64,000 bases of DNA. It comes from Streptomyces abyssomicinicus. Lineage in GTDB: Bacteria > Actinomycetota > Actinomycetes > Streptomycetales > Streptomycetaceae. Numbering within the stretch: the stretch's first letter is position 1; every line of letters starts with the position of its first letter. The position numbers and the translations under genes were made by a program. The notes under the pieces were generated by a model. The model saw nothing but the letters and a program-made list of their open reading frames with translations, was not told the DNA's origin and ran no database searches. Of the stretch, positions 42,325-51,423 are shown one piece after another. The stretch spans positions 1,812,414-1,876,413 of the forward strand of contig NZ_BBZI01000005.1 of NCBI RefSeq assembly GCF_008974245.1, written 5' to 3'.

Positions 42325-43812
42325 TTGCGCAGAGCAGCCACGGTGGGAGCGGTGCTCGCCGCCTCCATGGCCGTCACCCTCACCCCGGTGACATCGTCCG
42401 CCGCCGCCCCTTTCCAGGGTGCCAACACCGCGCCCGTACAGGACGACTTCAACGGTGACGGCTACCGCGACCTGGCCGTCGGCGCCCCGGCCGCCGCCGT
42501 CGGCACGGTGGAGGGAGCCGGGGCGGTCGTCGTGCTCTACGGCTCCGCGTCCTCGGTGAACACCACCCGCCGCACGGTCATCACCCAGGCCTCGACCGGT
42601 ATCCCCGGCGCCGCCGAGGAATACGACCACTTCGGCGGGACGGTGGCCGGCGCCGACCTGGACCGTGACGGCTACGCCGACCTCCTCGTCAGCTCCCCCC
42701 GTGAGAACGTCGACGGCGCGGGTGAGTCGCGGGGTTCGGTGACCGTGGTGTGGGGCGGCCCCGGCGGACTGAACGGCGGTGCGACCATCAGCCCGCCGGC
42801 CGGCTACGGCGAGGGCAGAACCGCCTGCCGCTTCGGCATGTCGATCGCCGCCGGCGACATGGACGGCGACGGCGCGCCGGAGGTCGGTGTCGGCTCGGGC
42901 TGCGGCATCAGCGCCTACAGCGGGCCCTTCACCCGCACCGGCCAGGCCGCCGCCCACTACCGCGAGTGGCGGGCGAACGCCCGGGGTGTGGTGATGGGCG
43001 ACGTGAACGGCGATGGCAGGGCCGAGCGCTTCTACCTGGCCGGCCCCACCGGCGGCGACATCCGCGGACCGGTGAGACTGGACGTGGGCGTCCTCGACCC
43101 CGAGGACCCGCTCGCCAACTACCCCGTTGCGCTGCCGTACGCCGACGGTCACGCGGGGCAGATCGGCGACATCAACGGCGACGGCTACGGCGACCTCGTC
43201 ACCGGCATCGCCTACGACGGCTACGGCGACGCGCCTACGCCCGCCGCCCACCAGGGCGGCGAGATCCAGGTCCTGTTCGGCAGCGCCCAGGGCATCACCG
43301 CCGACCAGAAGCCGCAGGTCTTCCACCAGGACACGGCCGGAGTTCCCGGCGCCGCCGAATGGGGTGACCAGTTCGGCCAGTCCCTGTCCGTCGGCGACGT
43401 CGACGCCGACGGATACGCCGACGTCCTGGTCGGCGCCCCCGGCGAGGCCGTCGGGACGCTCGCCCGGGCGGGCACCGCCGTCCTGCTGCGCGGCTCCGCC
43501 GCCGGCCTGACAACCGCCGAAGCGGCCGGCTACACCCAGAACACCGCGGGCATCCCCGGCACCGCCGAGGCCGACGACAGCTTCGGCACCGCCGTCCACC
43601 TCGCCGACCTCGACAACGACGGCAAGGCCGAAACAATCGTCGGCACCCCCGGCGAGAACTCCGACGGCTGCGCCTGGATCGCCCGCGGCTCCGCCGCCGG
43701 CCCCGTGCCGGACGGCTCGGTCAACCTGTGCGGCAAGAACGCCGGTATCACCGTGGGCGACTACAACGCCTCCTTCGGCGCCGCCCTCACCAGCCCGCAC
43801 GTGGAGAACTGA
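42325..43812 (+). CDS. Secreted FG-GAP/integrin-like beta-propeller protein
   Basis: 495 aa. A signal peptide (basic start, hydrophobic core, SSAAA near residue 35) is followed by about seven FG-GAP repeats, each with a calcium-binding D-x-D/N-x-D-G loop: DFNGDGYRDLAVG, DLDRDGYADLLV, DMDGDGAPEVGVG, DVNGDGRAE, DINGDGYGDLVTG, DVDADGYADVLVG and DLDNDGKAETIVG. This makes a seven-bladed propeller such as the integrin-alpha head. TTG 42325 has AGGAG six bases before it. Role: probably a secreted calcium-dependent binding or adhesion protein; no enzyme motif is seen. Confidence 0.9.
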   Translation: MRRAATVGAVLAASMAVTLTPVTSSAAAPFQGANTAPVQDDFNGDGYRDLAVGAPAAAVGTVEGAGAVVVLYGSASSVNTTRRTVITQASTGIPGAAEEYDHFGGTVAGADLDRDGYADLLVSSPRENVDGAGESRGSVTVVWGGPGGLNGGATISPPAGYGEGRTACRFGMSIAAGDMDGDGAPEVGVGSGCGISAYSGPFTRTGQAAAHYREWRANARGVVMGDVNGDGRAERFYLAGPTGGDIRGPVRLDVGVLDPEDPLANYPVALPYADGHAGQIGDINGDGYGDLVTGIAYDGYGDAPTPAAHQGGEIQVLFGSAQGITADQKPQVFHQDTAGVPGAAEWGDQFGQSLSVGDVDADGYADVLVGAPGEAVGTLARAGTAVLLRGSAAGLTTAEAAGYTQNTAGIPGTAEADDSFGTAVHLADLDNDGKAETIVGTPGENSDGCAWIARGSAAGPVPDGSVNLCGKNAGITVGDYNASFGAALTSPHVEN

Positions 43813-43844
43813 CCCGGAAACGGCCCCCGCTCAGGAGCGTCCTT

Positions 43845-43868
43845 CACAGCCACAGCCACAGCCACAGC
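43845..43868. repeat. Four tandem copies of a 6-bp unit
   Basis: CACAGC is repeated four times without mismatch in the intergenic region after the propeller gene. A second short run, GACGCT three times, lies at 44133-44150. Both are simple-sequence tracts with no coding role seen. Confidence 0.85.
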
Positions 43869-44205
43869 CGCGCCCGGCTTCAGGTGCGTGACGCCCTCAG
43901 GGCCATACGGACAGTGGCCCTCGGCCGCCGAGCTCCCGGCCGCCCGGACCCGCGCCGCCCTGCTGCGCGGGTCCGCGGCACCCCAGGGGACCGACGGCCG
44001 CGTGGGGCGGCGCGTGGGGAGTCGATGCCGAGCACCACATCGACCACCCGGTCCTGCCCGCCTTCCCCTGACCGCCCGCGGAATCGGCATCGCGCACACA
44101 ACCCCGAGAAGACCAGCCATGGCGCGACCATTGACGCTGACGCTGACGCTGCGGACGTGCACGAGGACGGTGTGGTCGTCGGCCCGCTCGTCGAGTCCCG
44201 TACAG

Positions 44206-44217
44206 AGGTCTTGACCA
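44206..44217. promoter_or_regulatory. dre-like box 1 (DasR site) over the -35 region
   Basis: AGGTCTTGACCA is a near match to the DasR-responsive element core TGGTCTAGACCA. It contains TTGACC (44211-44216), a fair -35 hexamer for the chitinase promoter. It is the first of two dre-like copies whose centres are 18 bp apart, as in the direct repeats known before Streptomyces chitinase genes. Confidence 0.7.
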
Positions 44218-44223
44218 CTTGAT

Positions 44224-44235
44224 TGGTCTGGACCA
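44224..44235. promoter_or_regulatory. dre-like box 2 (DasR site) near the -10 region
   Basis: TGGTCTGGACCA differs from the dre core TGGTCTAGACCA at one position. Lying 45 bp before the chitinase GTG, it would overlap the -10 region if TTGACC at 44211 is the -35. DasR binding here should repress transcription until glucosamine-6-phosphate releases it. Confidence 0.8.
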
Positions 44236-44280
44236 TGCTGTGGCGCGCTCCACTCCGATCCCTCACCCCCGGAGGCAGTC

Positions 44281-46083
44281 GTGGACCGCACCAGACCTCT
44301 CACCCTGCTACTGGTGGGCGCGCTCGCCGTCGGCGGGCTCACCGCGCTCACCCCGGCCGCCCAGGCCGCCGACTCCGAACTCGCCCGCAACGGCGGCTTC
44401 GAGGCCGGCCTGGACGGCTGGAGCTGTACGGCGGGCAGCGGCGCCGTCGTCACCACCCCCGTGCGCAGCGGCACCAAGGCGCTGCAGGCCACGCCGGCCG
44501 GCAGCGACAATGCCAAGTGCTCCCAGACCGTCACCGTGAAGCCGAACGCGACCTACACGCTGAGCGGCTGGGTCCGCGGCAGCTACGTGTACCTCGGCGT
44601 CGCCGGTGCCGGCACCACCGACGGGTACGCCTGGACCCAGTCGGCCCCGGAATGGCAGAAGCTCGCCAAGACCTTCACCACCGGCGCGAACACCACCTCG
44701 GTCACCATCTACACCCACGGCTGGTACGGCACCCCCGCCTACCAGGCCGACGACCTCTCCCTCCTCGGGCCCGGCGGCGACCCGGTCCAGATCCCCGCCG
44801 CCCCGACGGGCCTCGCCGCCGGCACCCCGACCGCCACCTCGGTGCCGCTCAGCTGGCCCGCCGTCGCGGGAGCCACCTCGTACAAGGTCTACCGGGGCGG
44901 GAGCCGGCTCGGCACCGCGACCGGCACCTCGTACACCGCCACCGGTCTCAGCCCGAGCACCGCGTACTCCTTCCAGGTGTCGGCGGCCAACAGCGCGGGC
45001 GAGTCCGCGAAGTCCGCGGCCGTCACCGCCACCACGGCCTCCGGAAACGGCGGGGGAGGCGGCGAGCTGCCCGCCCGCGCCCTCGTCGGCTACCTCCACT
45101 CCAGCTTCGCCAACGGCTCCGGCTACACCCGCATGGCCGACGTACCCGACTCCTGGGACGTCATCAACCTCGCCTTCGGCGAGCCCACCTCGGTGACCTC
45201 GGGCGACATCCGCTTCAGCCTCTGCCCGGCCGCCGAGTGCCCCGGCGTCGAGTCGCCCGCCGAATTCAAGGCCGCCATCAAGGCCAAGCAGGCCGCCGGC
45301 AAGAAGGTCCTCATCTCCATCGGCGGCCAGAACGGGCAGGTCCAGCTCGCCACCCCGGCCGCCCGCGACACCTTCGTCTCCTCCGTCTCGAAGATCATCG
45401 ACGAGTACGGGCTCGACGGCCTCGACATCGACTTCGAGGGCCACTCGCTCTCGCTCCAGACCGGCGACACCGACTTCCGCAACCCCACCAGCCCGGTCGT
45501 CGTCAACCTCATCCAGGCGGTCAAGGCCCTCAAAGCGAAGTACGGCGCGAAGTTCGTCCTGACGATGGCCCCGGAGACCTTCTTCGTCCAGCTCGGCTAC
45601 CAGTTCTACGGCTCCGGTCCCTGGGGCGGTCAGGACCCGCGCGCCGGCGCCTACCTGCCGGTCATCCACGCGCTGCGCGACGACCTCACCCTGCTCCACG
45701 TCCAGGACTACAACTCCGGCCCCATCATGGGCCTCGACAACCAGTACCACTCGATGGGCGGCGCCGACTTCCACATCGCCATGACCGACATGCTGCTCAC
45801 CGGTTTCCCGGTCGCCGGCAACGCCGAGCGCTTCTTCCCCGGCCTCCGCCCCGACCAGGTGGCCATCGGCCTCCCCGCCTCCACCCAGGCGGGCAACGGT
45901 CACACCACCCCCGCCGAGGTGAACAAGGCCCTGGACTGCCTCACCAGGAAGCAGAACTGCGGCTCCTACCAGACCCACGGCACCTGGTCGTCCCTGCGCG
46001 GCCTGATGACCTGGTCGATCAACTGGGACCGCTTCAACAACTGGGAGTTCAGCCGGAACTTTGACGCCTACACCTGGAACTGA
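44281..46083 (+). CDS. GH18 chitinase with carbohydrate-binding and fibronectin III domains
   Basis: 600 aa, GTG start with GGAGG five bases upstream. Signal peptide 1-29 (cleavage after AQA). Residues ~31-162 are a beta-sandwich carbohydrate-binding module (NGGFEAGLDGWSC), ~173-258 a fibronectin III domain (VPLSWPAVAGATSYKVYRGG), then a Gly linker and a GH18 catalytic domain (~268-600). The catalytic motif is DGLDIDFEG with the acid Glu at ~386; MAPE and YNSGP are further active-site blocks. It is exported and hydrolyses chitin. The two dre-like boxes point to DasR control, and a hairpin follows the stop. Confidence 0.95.
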   Translation: MDRTRPLTLLLVGALAVGGLTALTPAAQAADSELARNGGFEAGLDGWSCTAGSGAVVTTPVRSGTKALQATPAGSDNAKCSQTVTVKPNATYTLSGWVRGSYVYLGVAGAGTTDGYAWTQSAPEWQKLAKTFTTGANTTSVTIYTHGWYGTPAYQADDLSLLGPGGDPVQIPAAPTGLAAGTPTATSVPLSWPAVAGATSYKVYRGGSRLGTATGTSYTATGLSPSTAYSFQVSAANSAGESAKSAAVTATTASGNGGGGGELPARALVGYLHSSFANGSGYTRMADVPDSWDVINLAFGEPTSVTSGDIRFSLCPAAECPGVESPAEFKAAIKAKQAAGKKVLISIGGQNGQVQLATPAARDTFVSSVSKIIDEYGLDGLDIDFEGHSLSLQTGDTDFRNPTSPVVVNLIQAVKALKAKYGAKFVLTMAPETFFVQLGYQFYGSGPWGGQDPRAGAYLPVIHALRDDLTLLHVQDYNSGPIMGLDNQYHSMGGADFHIAMTDMLLTGFPVAGNAERFFPGLRPDQVAIGLPASTQAGNGHTTPAEVNKALDCLTRKQNCGSYQTHGTWSSLRGLMTWSINWDRFNNWEFSRNFDAYTWN

Positions 46084-46092
46084 CGACCCACC

Positions 46093-46126
46093 CCGCGAGG
46101 TGACGGCTCAGCCCGTCACCTCGCGG
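46093..46126. terminator. Hairpin terminator after the chitinase gene
   Basis: A perfect 14-bp inverted repeat (46093-46106 and 46113-46126) with a 6-base loop begins 9 bp after the stop codon. A typical strong actinobacterial terminator without a T-tail. Confidence 0.9.
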
Positions 46127-46416
46127 TCGCCGCTCACACCCCGCGCGGACCGCCTCGACAACAGCTGGGCCGGACATGGAGCACCCTGACCGCCGTGACC
46201 ACTCACCTGTTGAGGGTGGGCGTGTCGGGGGGGAGGGGTGTTTTTGGGGTGTTCACGGCGTCGTTGCCGCGGCGGTTCGTTTGTTCAGCAGGTGGCGGTG
46301 GAAGGCGGGTCTTAGAGGGCGGTTCGTGAGGTGATGTCGGTTTACAGGTAAACGCCTGTTTCTGGTCTCGAGCCCGCTGAGGGGTGGGGCTCACCGGACT
46401 GTTTATGGTGCGGGGC

Positions 46417-46908
46417 ATGGCTGTCCCTGAGATCATCCCCATCGCCCATGAGCCGGACTATCGAACGAGCACCATTGGCCGGTTCAGCGACGGCCAGTTT
46501 CTGGCTTCGATCACCTACGCGTTTCCGGATGGGTTCACGATGGGAGACGGCTGGGAGGAACACAAGCGGCTCTTCGTGGTGCTCCACAAGTTCGACCATG
46601 GAGGCCACCATCAAGAGTCCGACATCTGGTGCGCCGGCACCTGGGCAGAACAGATGAAGCATCCGCTTGACGAGGACTCTGTCGTCGCCCGCGCGGAAGC
46701 CCGGCTCACCGCCAACCTCGCCGCCCTTGCGGAACGTGAGTACTGCAACATCGCCATCCGCCCCTTCCGCCTCACTGTTGATGGGGTGCTCTTCGGCCTC
46801 GTCACGGAGTGTCATGACGATGATGGGGACGGCGAGGACGACTGGGCTGAGCTTTACCCCGATGGGCTGGGCTTCACGAGCCCGTGGAACGGCGAGTACG
46901 ACACCTGA
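46417..46908 (+). CDS. Hypothetical protein (163 aa)
   Basis: The frame reads as a soluble alpha/beta protein (IGRFSDGQFLASITYAFPDG, FVVLHKFDHGGHHQESDIWC, LRLTVDGVLFGLVTE-like blocks) that I have seen repeatedly as an unnamed Streptomyces protein. ATG 46417 (MAVPEIIPIAHEP) is preferred over ATG 46405. No neighbour suggests a role. The antisense frame 46342-46815 is rejected as a shadow. Confidence 0.65.
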   Translation: MAVPEIIPIAHEPDYRTSTIGRFSDGQFLASITYAFPDGFTMGDGWEEHKRLFVVLHKFDHGGHHQESDIWCAGTWAEQMKHPLDEDSVVARAEARLTANLAALAEREYCNIAIRPFRLTVDGVLFGLVTECHDDDGDGEDDWAELYPDGLGFTSPWNGEYDT

Positions 46909-47029
46909 GCGATGCCGGTCACGGACGCAGCTGTATACGGCGTGAAAGCCTCCGGACAGGAGGACGAAATGGCAGCGATCCGGGTCGTGAGCTGATGCTC
47001 GATCCCGGTGAGGCTAACATTGCCGCAGG

Positions 47030-47170
47030 TCACGAGCCATATGGCTGGTGTTCCATGGTGAAGTTTCCGGACTCTGCCTCAGCGAGGAGGCCGAGTTTGA
47101 CCAGGCGTTTCAGCTTGGCGCGGGTGCCTTCGATGTTCTTCGGCAGGAGCTCGTGGCCGAGCACGTTCAG
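47030..47170 (-). pseudogene. C-terminal fragment of a winged-helix/transposase-like protein
   Basis: The sequence LNVLGHELLPKNIEGTRAKL, then KRLVKLGLLAEAESGNFTM, resembles the C-terminal helix-turn-helix block found at the end of certain Streptomyces transposase-associated proteins (N-I-E-x-x-R-x-K-L-K-R-L-V). There is no N-terminal part; upstream the frame runs antisense through the SUKH gene. It marks a decayed mobile element beside the island boundary. Confidence 0.45.
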
Positions 47171-47751
47171 TTGCTGGCGTCCTTCTTGATCTGCACCAGT
47201 GCCTCGTCCCAAACGTCCCCTCCATCCGCCCAGGTCCACAGCCATCGGCGCAGAGACGGTGCCGCGTAGCACAGGCCATCGTGAGGGTTCTGGCCCCATT
47301 CCGGTACCCAGCCGTCGGAGTCCCAGAGAAGCACCGGATTGTCGATCGCTATCAGGGAGACATGCCACTCCATGGTGCAGCCGCCACCCGTCAGGAAGAA
47401 CCACGAGGCCGGTGGCCCCCATCCAGACCGCTGGTCGTGCACGGCGGTTGCGCAGGGCCAGTCCTGGACGTGCCAGTGCGGAATGCTGCGCGGTATCAGT
47501 GATGCGAGGCCGCCATCCGGCCCGAATCCTCCGTCCCCGATCTCGGTGTATATACGCCGAAGCAACTCGGGCAGCCGATACCCGAGCCTCTGTTCCACGT
47601 GCTCGACTTCGGCCATCGTGACGGGTGGGAAGGGCTTGTCCGGGAGACCTCCGCGGGAAGGGACCGCGCCCTCCGCACCCCATGCAAGTGCGTGCAGCCT
47701 CTCTAGAAGCGCGTCGTCGTCCGCAGCAATTCGGCGGGTGGGCTCGGTCAC
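47167..47751 (-). CDS. SMI1/KNR4 (SUKH) family protein
   Basis: 194 aa. The core SUKH motif is present: VTMAEVEHVEQRLGYRLPEL, then LRRIYTEIGDGGFGPDGGL, followed by a long strand-rich region rich in W and G and a C-terminal ADGGDVWDEALV. SUKH proteins commonly serve as immunity proteins against polymorphic toxins. The start is GTG 47751 with no strong ribosome-binding site. It lies directly next to the IS5-type element and a transposase remnant; no cognate toxin is seen in the window. Confidence 0.8.
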   Translation of the reverse strand: MTEPTRRIAADDDALLERLHALAWGAEGAVPSRGGLPDKPFPPVTMAEVEHVEQRLGYRLPELLRRIYTEIGDGGFGPDGGLASLIPRSIPHWHVQDWPCATAVHDQRSGWGPPASWFFLTGGGCTMEWHVSLIAIDNPVLLWDSDGWVPEWGQNPHDGLCYAAPSLRRWLWTWADGGDVWDEALVQIKKDASN

Positions 47752-47872
47752 GAGACGGAACTGTAGCGGGGAGGCTGGAGAAGCCCTGCGTTGGGCGTGC
47801 TGGCGAGCGAGGGCGGTTGGCTGCCAGCCAGCTCCGGCTCAAACGGACAACAGCGAACCAAACGCCCACTTA

Positions 47873-49000
47873 GAGGTCGTTTTCATCTGGACTGTCCACC
47901 TATCCAGCGGTTTTTGGATTGGCGGGTTGTGGTGCCCGTGGTGCTGGCGGTGCGGGTTGATTCCTGCTGGTCAGGTGGGGTGGCAGATGAGGCAGGCAGT
48001 GTCTTGCGCCTGTCTCATCCCAGGACGCCCGGCTTTCGCGGCCGCGTGCTTCCGTTGTCGTCGCTATGCGCCTGGGCGCACTCGGTCCGCGGCGGTACGT
48101 TTGAAGAAAGCCGACGCGACGCCCGTATCCGAGTAATCTGTCCGATGCCCGCTGGGGAGTTGATCGAGCCAGTGCTTTCGGCCTGGCGCTTCGAGCGCCG
48201 CGGCAGGGCTCTGGACTTCGGCCGACCACCGGAACATGACCTGCGCGACATCATGGACGCGATCTTGTACGTGGATCGCACTGGTGCTCAGTGGCGATAC
48301 TTCCCACACGACTTCCCGCACTGGAACACGGTCTACGGCTACTTCGCCAAGTGGCAGCAGGACGGCGTATTCGCCCAGCTCAACGGTCTACTCAGGCAAC
48401 TGCTGCGGGAGAAGGAAGGGCGGAACGGCGAGCCGTCGGCCTGTGTGCTCGACGCCCAGAGCGTCAAGACGTCCACCAGCGTCCCCGCCTCCAGCCAGGG
48501 CACCGATGCCGGGAAGAAGATTGTGGGACGCAAGCGGAGCGTCGTCACCGACACGCTCGGACTCCTGCTCGCGGTGCTGATCACCGCGGCGGGTGTGCAG
48601 GATTCCGTGGCCGGCACCCGTCTCCTGGACCAGGTGGCCGCCGAGCACCCTGGCGTCCGCAAGGTCTGGGTCGACGGCGGCTACCGCCAGCACCTCGTCG
48701 AACATGCCGCCACCCTCGGCATCGACATGGAGATCAGCGCACGCACACCCGGTACCAAGGGCTTCGCCCCGATCCCGAAGCGGTGGGCGGTCGAGCGAAC
48801 CTACGGCTGGCTCATGCTCCACCGCCGCCTCGCCCGCGACTACGAAACCCTGCCCGTCCGCTCCGAAGCCATGGTCCACATCGCCATGACCGACCTCATG
48901 GCCCGCCGCCTCACCGGCGAGAACGCCATCTCCTGGCGCGACCCGACAACACGGATCAAGCAGCCGATTCCGGGATGAAACATCGGGCGAAAACGACCTC
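47873..49000 (+). mobile_element. IS5-family insertion sequence, 1128 bp
   Basis: The ends are a 12-bp perfect inverted repeat (GAGGTCGTTTTC at 47873-47884 and its complement at 48989-49000). Both are flanked by TA (47871-47872 and 49001-49002), consistent with the TA target duplication of some IS5 subgroups. It encodes one DDE transposase on the plus strand. The right end lies only 22 bp before the start codon of the nuclease-like gene, so it probably replaced that gene's original upstream region. Confidence 0.85.
48145..48978 (+). pseudogene. IS5-family DDE transposase, probably frameshifted near its start
   Basis: The frame from ATG 48145 has the DDE transposase body: IMDAILYVDRTGAQWRYFPH, CVLDAQSVKTSTS (first D), KVWVDGGYRQHLVEHA (second D) and RWAVERTYGWLMLHRR (catalytic E). 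The true N-terminus appears in another frame: YPSNLSDARW at 48126-48155, interrupted by one extra G in GGGG (48153-48157) before ELIEPVL. Removing one G restores the expected YPSxLSDARWELIEPVL. Either the element is inactive, or it uses frameshifting on the G-run as some IS elements do. An upstream portion near 48100 is also unclear. Confidence 0.75.
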
Positions 49001-49021
49001 TAAATAAGAGACACTGGGCGG

Positions 49022-51364
49022 GTGTCTGAGCAGTCGTTTGCTTTTCTGCCTCTGTCCTACGCGGCCAGGCCGCCCAGAGTGGTCCTGGTGGCCCCGCACG
49101 ATGATGACAACTGGGTGGCTTGGGCCGCGGCGGGTCTGGCACGGCTGTCCAGGGTGTGGGGGTGCAGCGGCAGCGTGGTCATCCCGTCTGCCGCCGTCAC
49201 GCACCCGGCTGTGGAGCGTTGCTTGACGCGTTTCAATCCTGATCACGTGCTCGCCTACGTGCCGTCGTGGGCTACGGCCGACGGGGTGTGGCCGGGCACC
49301 ATCGATGGGCTGATAGCTGGTCGAGCAGCCAGGGTGGCCGGCGGCGAGGCTGCTGTCGAGCAGTTCGAGGAGATGCTGCGTAAGGAACCGTGGAACGCGC
49401 CCATCGTTCAGGAGGCCGAGGCAGCGGCCGACGAACTGCGTGAGCTGTGTGGTACGAACAGGCGCGATGAGCATGTGCAGAGCAGCCACCTGTTCGACGC
49501 CGACGTGCACGACCTCACGCCACTGTCTGCGGTCACGAAGGCAACGGGCGTCGGTGTCCCGAGGCGTCTGGTGACGGCGGTGGAGGCCCTCGCCTATGCG
49601 ATGCACGTGGGTATCGGTGAACTCGAAGTGGAAGGCCAGATCACGGCCGGCCAGTGGCAGGAGGCCGCCACCCGCGGCAGTGAGTCGCCTCTGCTCTCGC
49701 AGCTGCATCCAGGTGAACTTGGGGATTCTTGTCCCGCCCGCTCGCATGAGGCGGCGCTGTGTGTCTCGGTCTCAAGAGCGTTCCAGCGACGGGAGCCCGT
49801 TGTGGTTCTGGGGGACCGCCCGGAGGACTTTGCCCTTGCTGAAGTGCTGCGCCAGATCCGTGGCGTGGTGACGTGGATTCCGTGGGCTGAGCCTGGCCTG
49901 TACGACATGTGGTTGTTCTCGCCGCGTAAGCGCGTGCTGGTGACGAGTGCGTCGCTGACCGTTGAGGAGACTCGGCAGCAGATCGAGGAGAGGTGGCACA
50001 AGCGCTCCTTCAGGTCGATTCCACCGGAAGAGGAAGAACGTCCCTTCGAAGCAGTGCACCCTGACGCCATCGACATTGACCACCCGTTGATGGTGGTCCT
50101 GAAGGACAGCTGGGACCAACCGCGTTCACTGCCCGTCACCAGGGAACCTGATGGCACCCTTCAGGCCTCTCTCTCGCTGGCCGCGGAAGTCCCGAACGGT
50201 CTGGATCCCGACAGGCACCGCTGGCAGGTCACCCTTACCGCCCCCAGCCACCCCGTGCCGCCGCTTCCTGTACTGGGTTCGCACGCCGTGATGGCCGCAG
50301 GGCAGAACCCGTGGGAGACCTTTGCTCGAGCTGCGGACGGGGGAGTCACCTACTGGTCGCACCGTTTCGACTTTGTCCCCAGTGGGGCTTCCCTGGCAGG
50401 TTCCCTCGCCTCCCCACGGCTGGCTTGGCCGGGTATCAAGAGCACGCTGAAGGTCGCCGCATCTGCCCAAGGCGCAGACGTTCGCCCGAGTCCAGCGGGG
50501 AAGCGGGCAGCCATCACCGAACGCCTCCTTGGTTCCAGGACAGCGCTGGAAGATCTTGCTGCCAGCCCTGGGTGGGCCCTGCTGCGCATGTTCATGTCTC
50601 CAGCCGTCCCCGGGGGCTGCCCGGTGGGCAGCTGGTGGAAGCTCAAGTCGGCAACGGTGCTGTCCTGGGAGGCCATCGCCGGCCTCGATGACCATGGATG
50701 GGAGCCGACGGCGCGGCGAGAGCAGGTGGATCAGTGGACGTCCCAGGGCGTACTGCGCCGCGGACTGATGCTGGGCTGCGGCCACTGCCCGATCCTTGAG
50801 TTCTATCCTCTGTCGGAGATCAGTCAGAGCTATCTGTGCCGGCGTTGCGGGGGCACCAACCAGCTGACATCTGACCGGTGGAGACCTGCGGCACCAGAGC
50901 CTCGATGGTTCTACGACCTGCATCCGGCAGTCCTGGAACTCGTGGTGAACGACGGGGACGTCCCCCTTCTGGCCACACGGTTCCTCCGCAGCGAGCACTG
51001 GGCGCGGCAGGCACTGGTCTGCGAGGAGTTCGAGCTCCTTGTAGACGGCAACCCTTGTGTCGAGATGGACTTCGCGCTCGCCACTGCCCAGGAACTGTGG
51101 CTGGGGGAGGCCAAGAAGAACGACGCGCTCGCAAACACCCACAGAAAGAGGAAGGATGAGGCCGCCAAGCTTCTTCAGGGGTGCGCCCTGGCCGGTGCGG
51201 CCGGCCTGGTCCTGGCCACGGTGCAGGAGCAGTGGGCGCAGACGACTGTGGATGCTGTAAGGGATGAGGTTCTAGGACGCCGCGAGGCGGACAAGCCCGT
51301 GCCCAAGGTCAGCCTCCTGACAGGTCTTGGGACGTCACCGAAACTGACCCCTCTCATCCTGTGA
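49022..51364 (+). CDS. Large zinc-ribbon protein with C-terminal PD-(D/E)xK nuclease motif
   Basis: 780 aa, GTG start 22 bp after the IS end. No overall family is recognised. A zinc ribbon is formed by CGHC (586, 589) and CRRC (606, 609). The C-terminal part has a PD-(D/E)xK pattern: Asp683 in VEMDFALA, then WLGEAKKND giving Glu696-x-Lys698, followed by a helix with KRKDEAAKLLQG. The N-terminal region (~15-60, VVLVAPHDDDNWVAW) is an alpha/beta domain of unknown type. A restriction-like DNA or RNA nuclease is the natural reading. The gene downstream, before IS damage, looks like a methylase/specificity protein, so both may have formed one restriction system. Confidence 0.7.
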   Translation: MSEQSFAFLPLSYAARPPRVVLVAPHDDDNWVAWAAAGLARLSRVWGCSGSVVIPSAAVTHPAVERCLTRFNPDHVLAYVPSWATADGVWPGTIDGLIAGRAARVAGGEAAVEQFEEMLRKEPWNAPIVQEAEAAADELRELCGTNRRDEHVQSSHLFDADVHDLTPLSAVTKATGVGVPRRLVTAVEALAYAMHVGIGELEVEGQITAGQWQEAATRGSESPLLSQLHPGELGDSCPARSHEAALCVSVSRAFQRREPVVVLGDRPEDFALAEVLRQIRGVVTWIPWAEPGLYDMWLFSPRKRVLVTSASLTVEETRQQIEERWHKRSFRSIPPEEEERPFEAVHPDAIDIDHPLMVVLKDSWDQPRSLPVTREPDGTLQASLSLAAEVPNGLDPDRHRWQVTLTAPSHPVPPLPVLGSHAVMAAGQNPWETFARAADGGVTYWSHRFDFVPSGASLAGSLASPRLAWPGIKSTLKVAASAQGADVRPSPAGKRAAITERLLGSRTALEDLAASPGWALLRMFMSPAVPGGCPVGSWWKLKSATVLSWEAIAGLDDHGWEPTARREQVDQWTSQGVLRRGLMLGCGHCPILEFYPLSEISQSYLCRRCGGTNQLTSDRWRPAAPEPRWFYDLHPAVLELVVNDGDVPLLATRFLRSEHWARQALVCEEFELLVDGNPCVEMDFALATAQELWLGEAKKNDALANTHRKRKDEAAKLLQGCALAGAAGLVLATVQEQWAQTTVDAVRDEVLGRREADKPVPKVSLLTGLGTSPKLTPLIL

Positions 51365-51423
51365 CGACCTGCTCGCAACCTTCCTTTCATAACTGGTAGC
51401 TTCACAGTGCGCTGCATCTCACC

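Noticed and set aside
41626..43800. 724-residue minus-strand open frame opposite the FG-GAP gene
   Set aside because: Composition mirrors the calcium-loop repeats on the other strand; no start site or domain.
46340..46353. GTTTAC-AG-GTAAAC palindrome
   Set aside because: A neat 6-bp palindrome near a gene start, but no known regulator site matches and no second copy was seen; left unannotated.
46342..46815. 157-residue minus-strand frame opposite 46417-46908
   Set aside because: The plus-strand frame has the more natural protein composition and is one I recognise as a recurrent Streptomyces protein.
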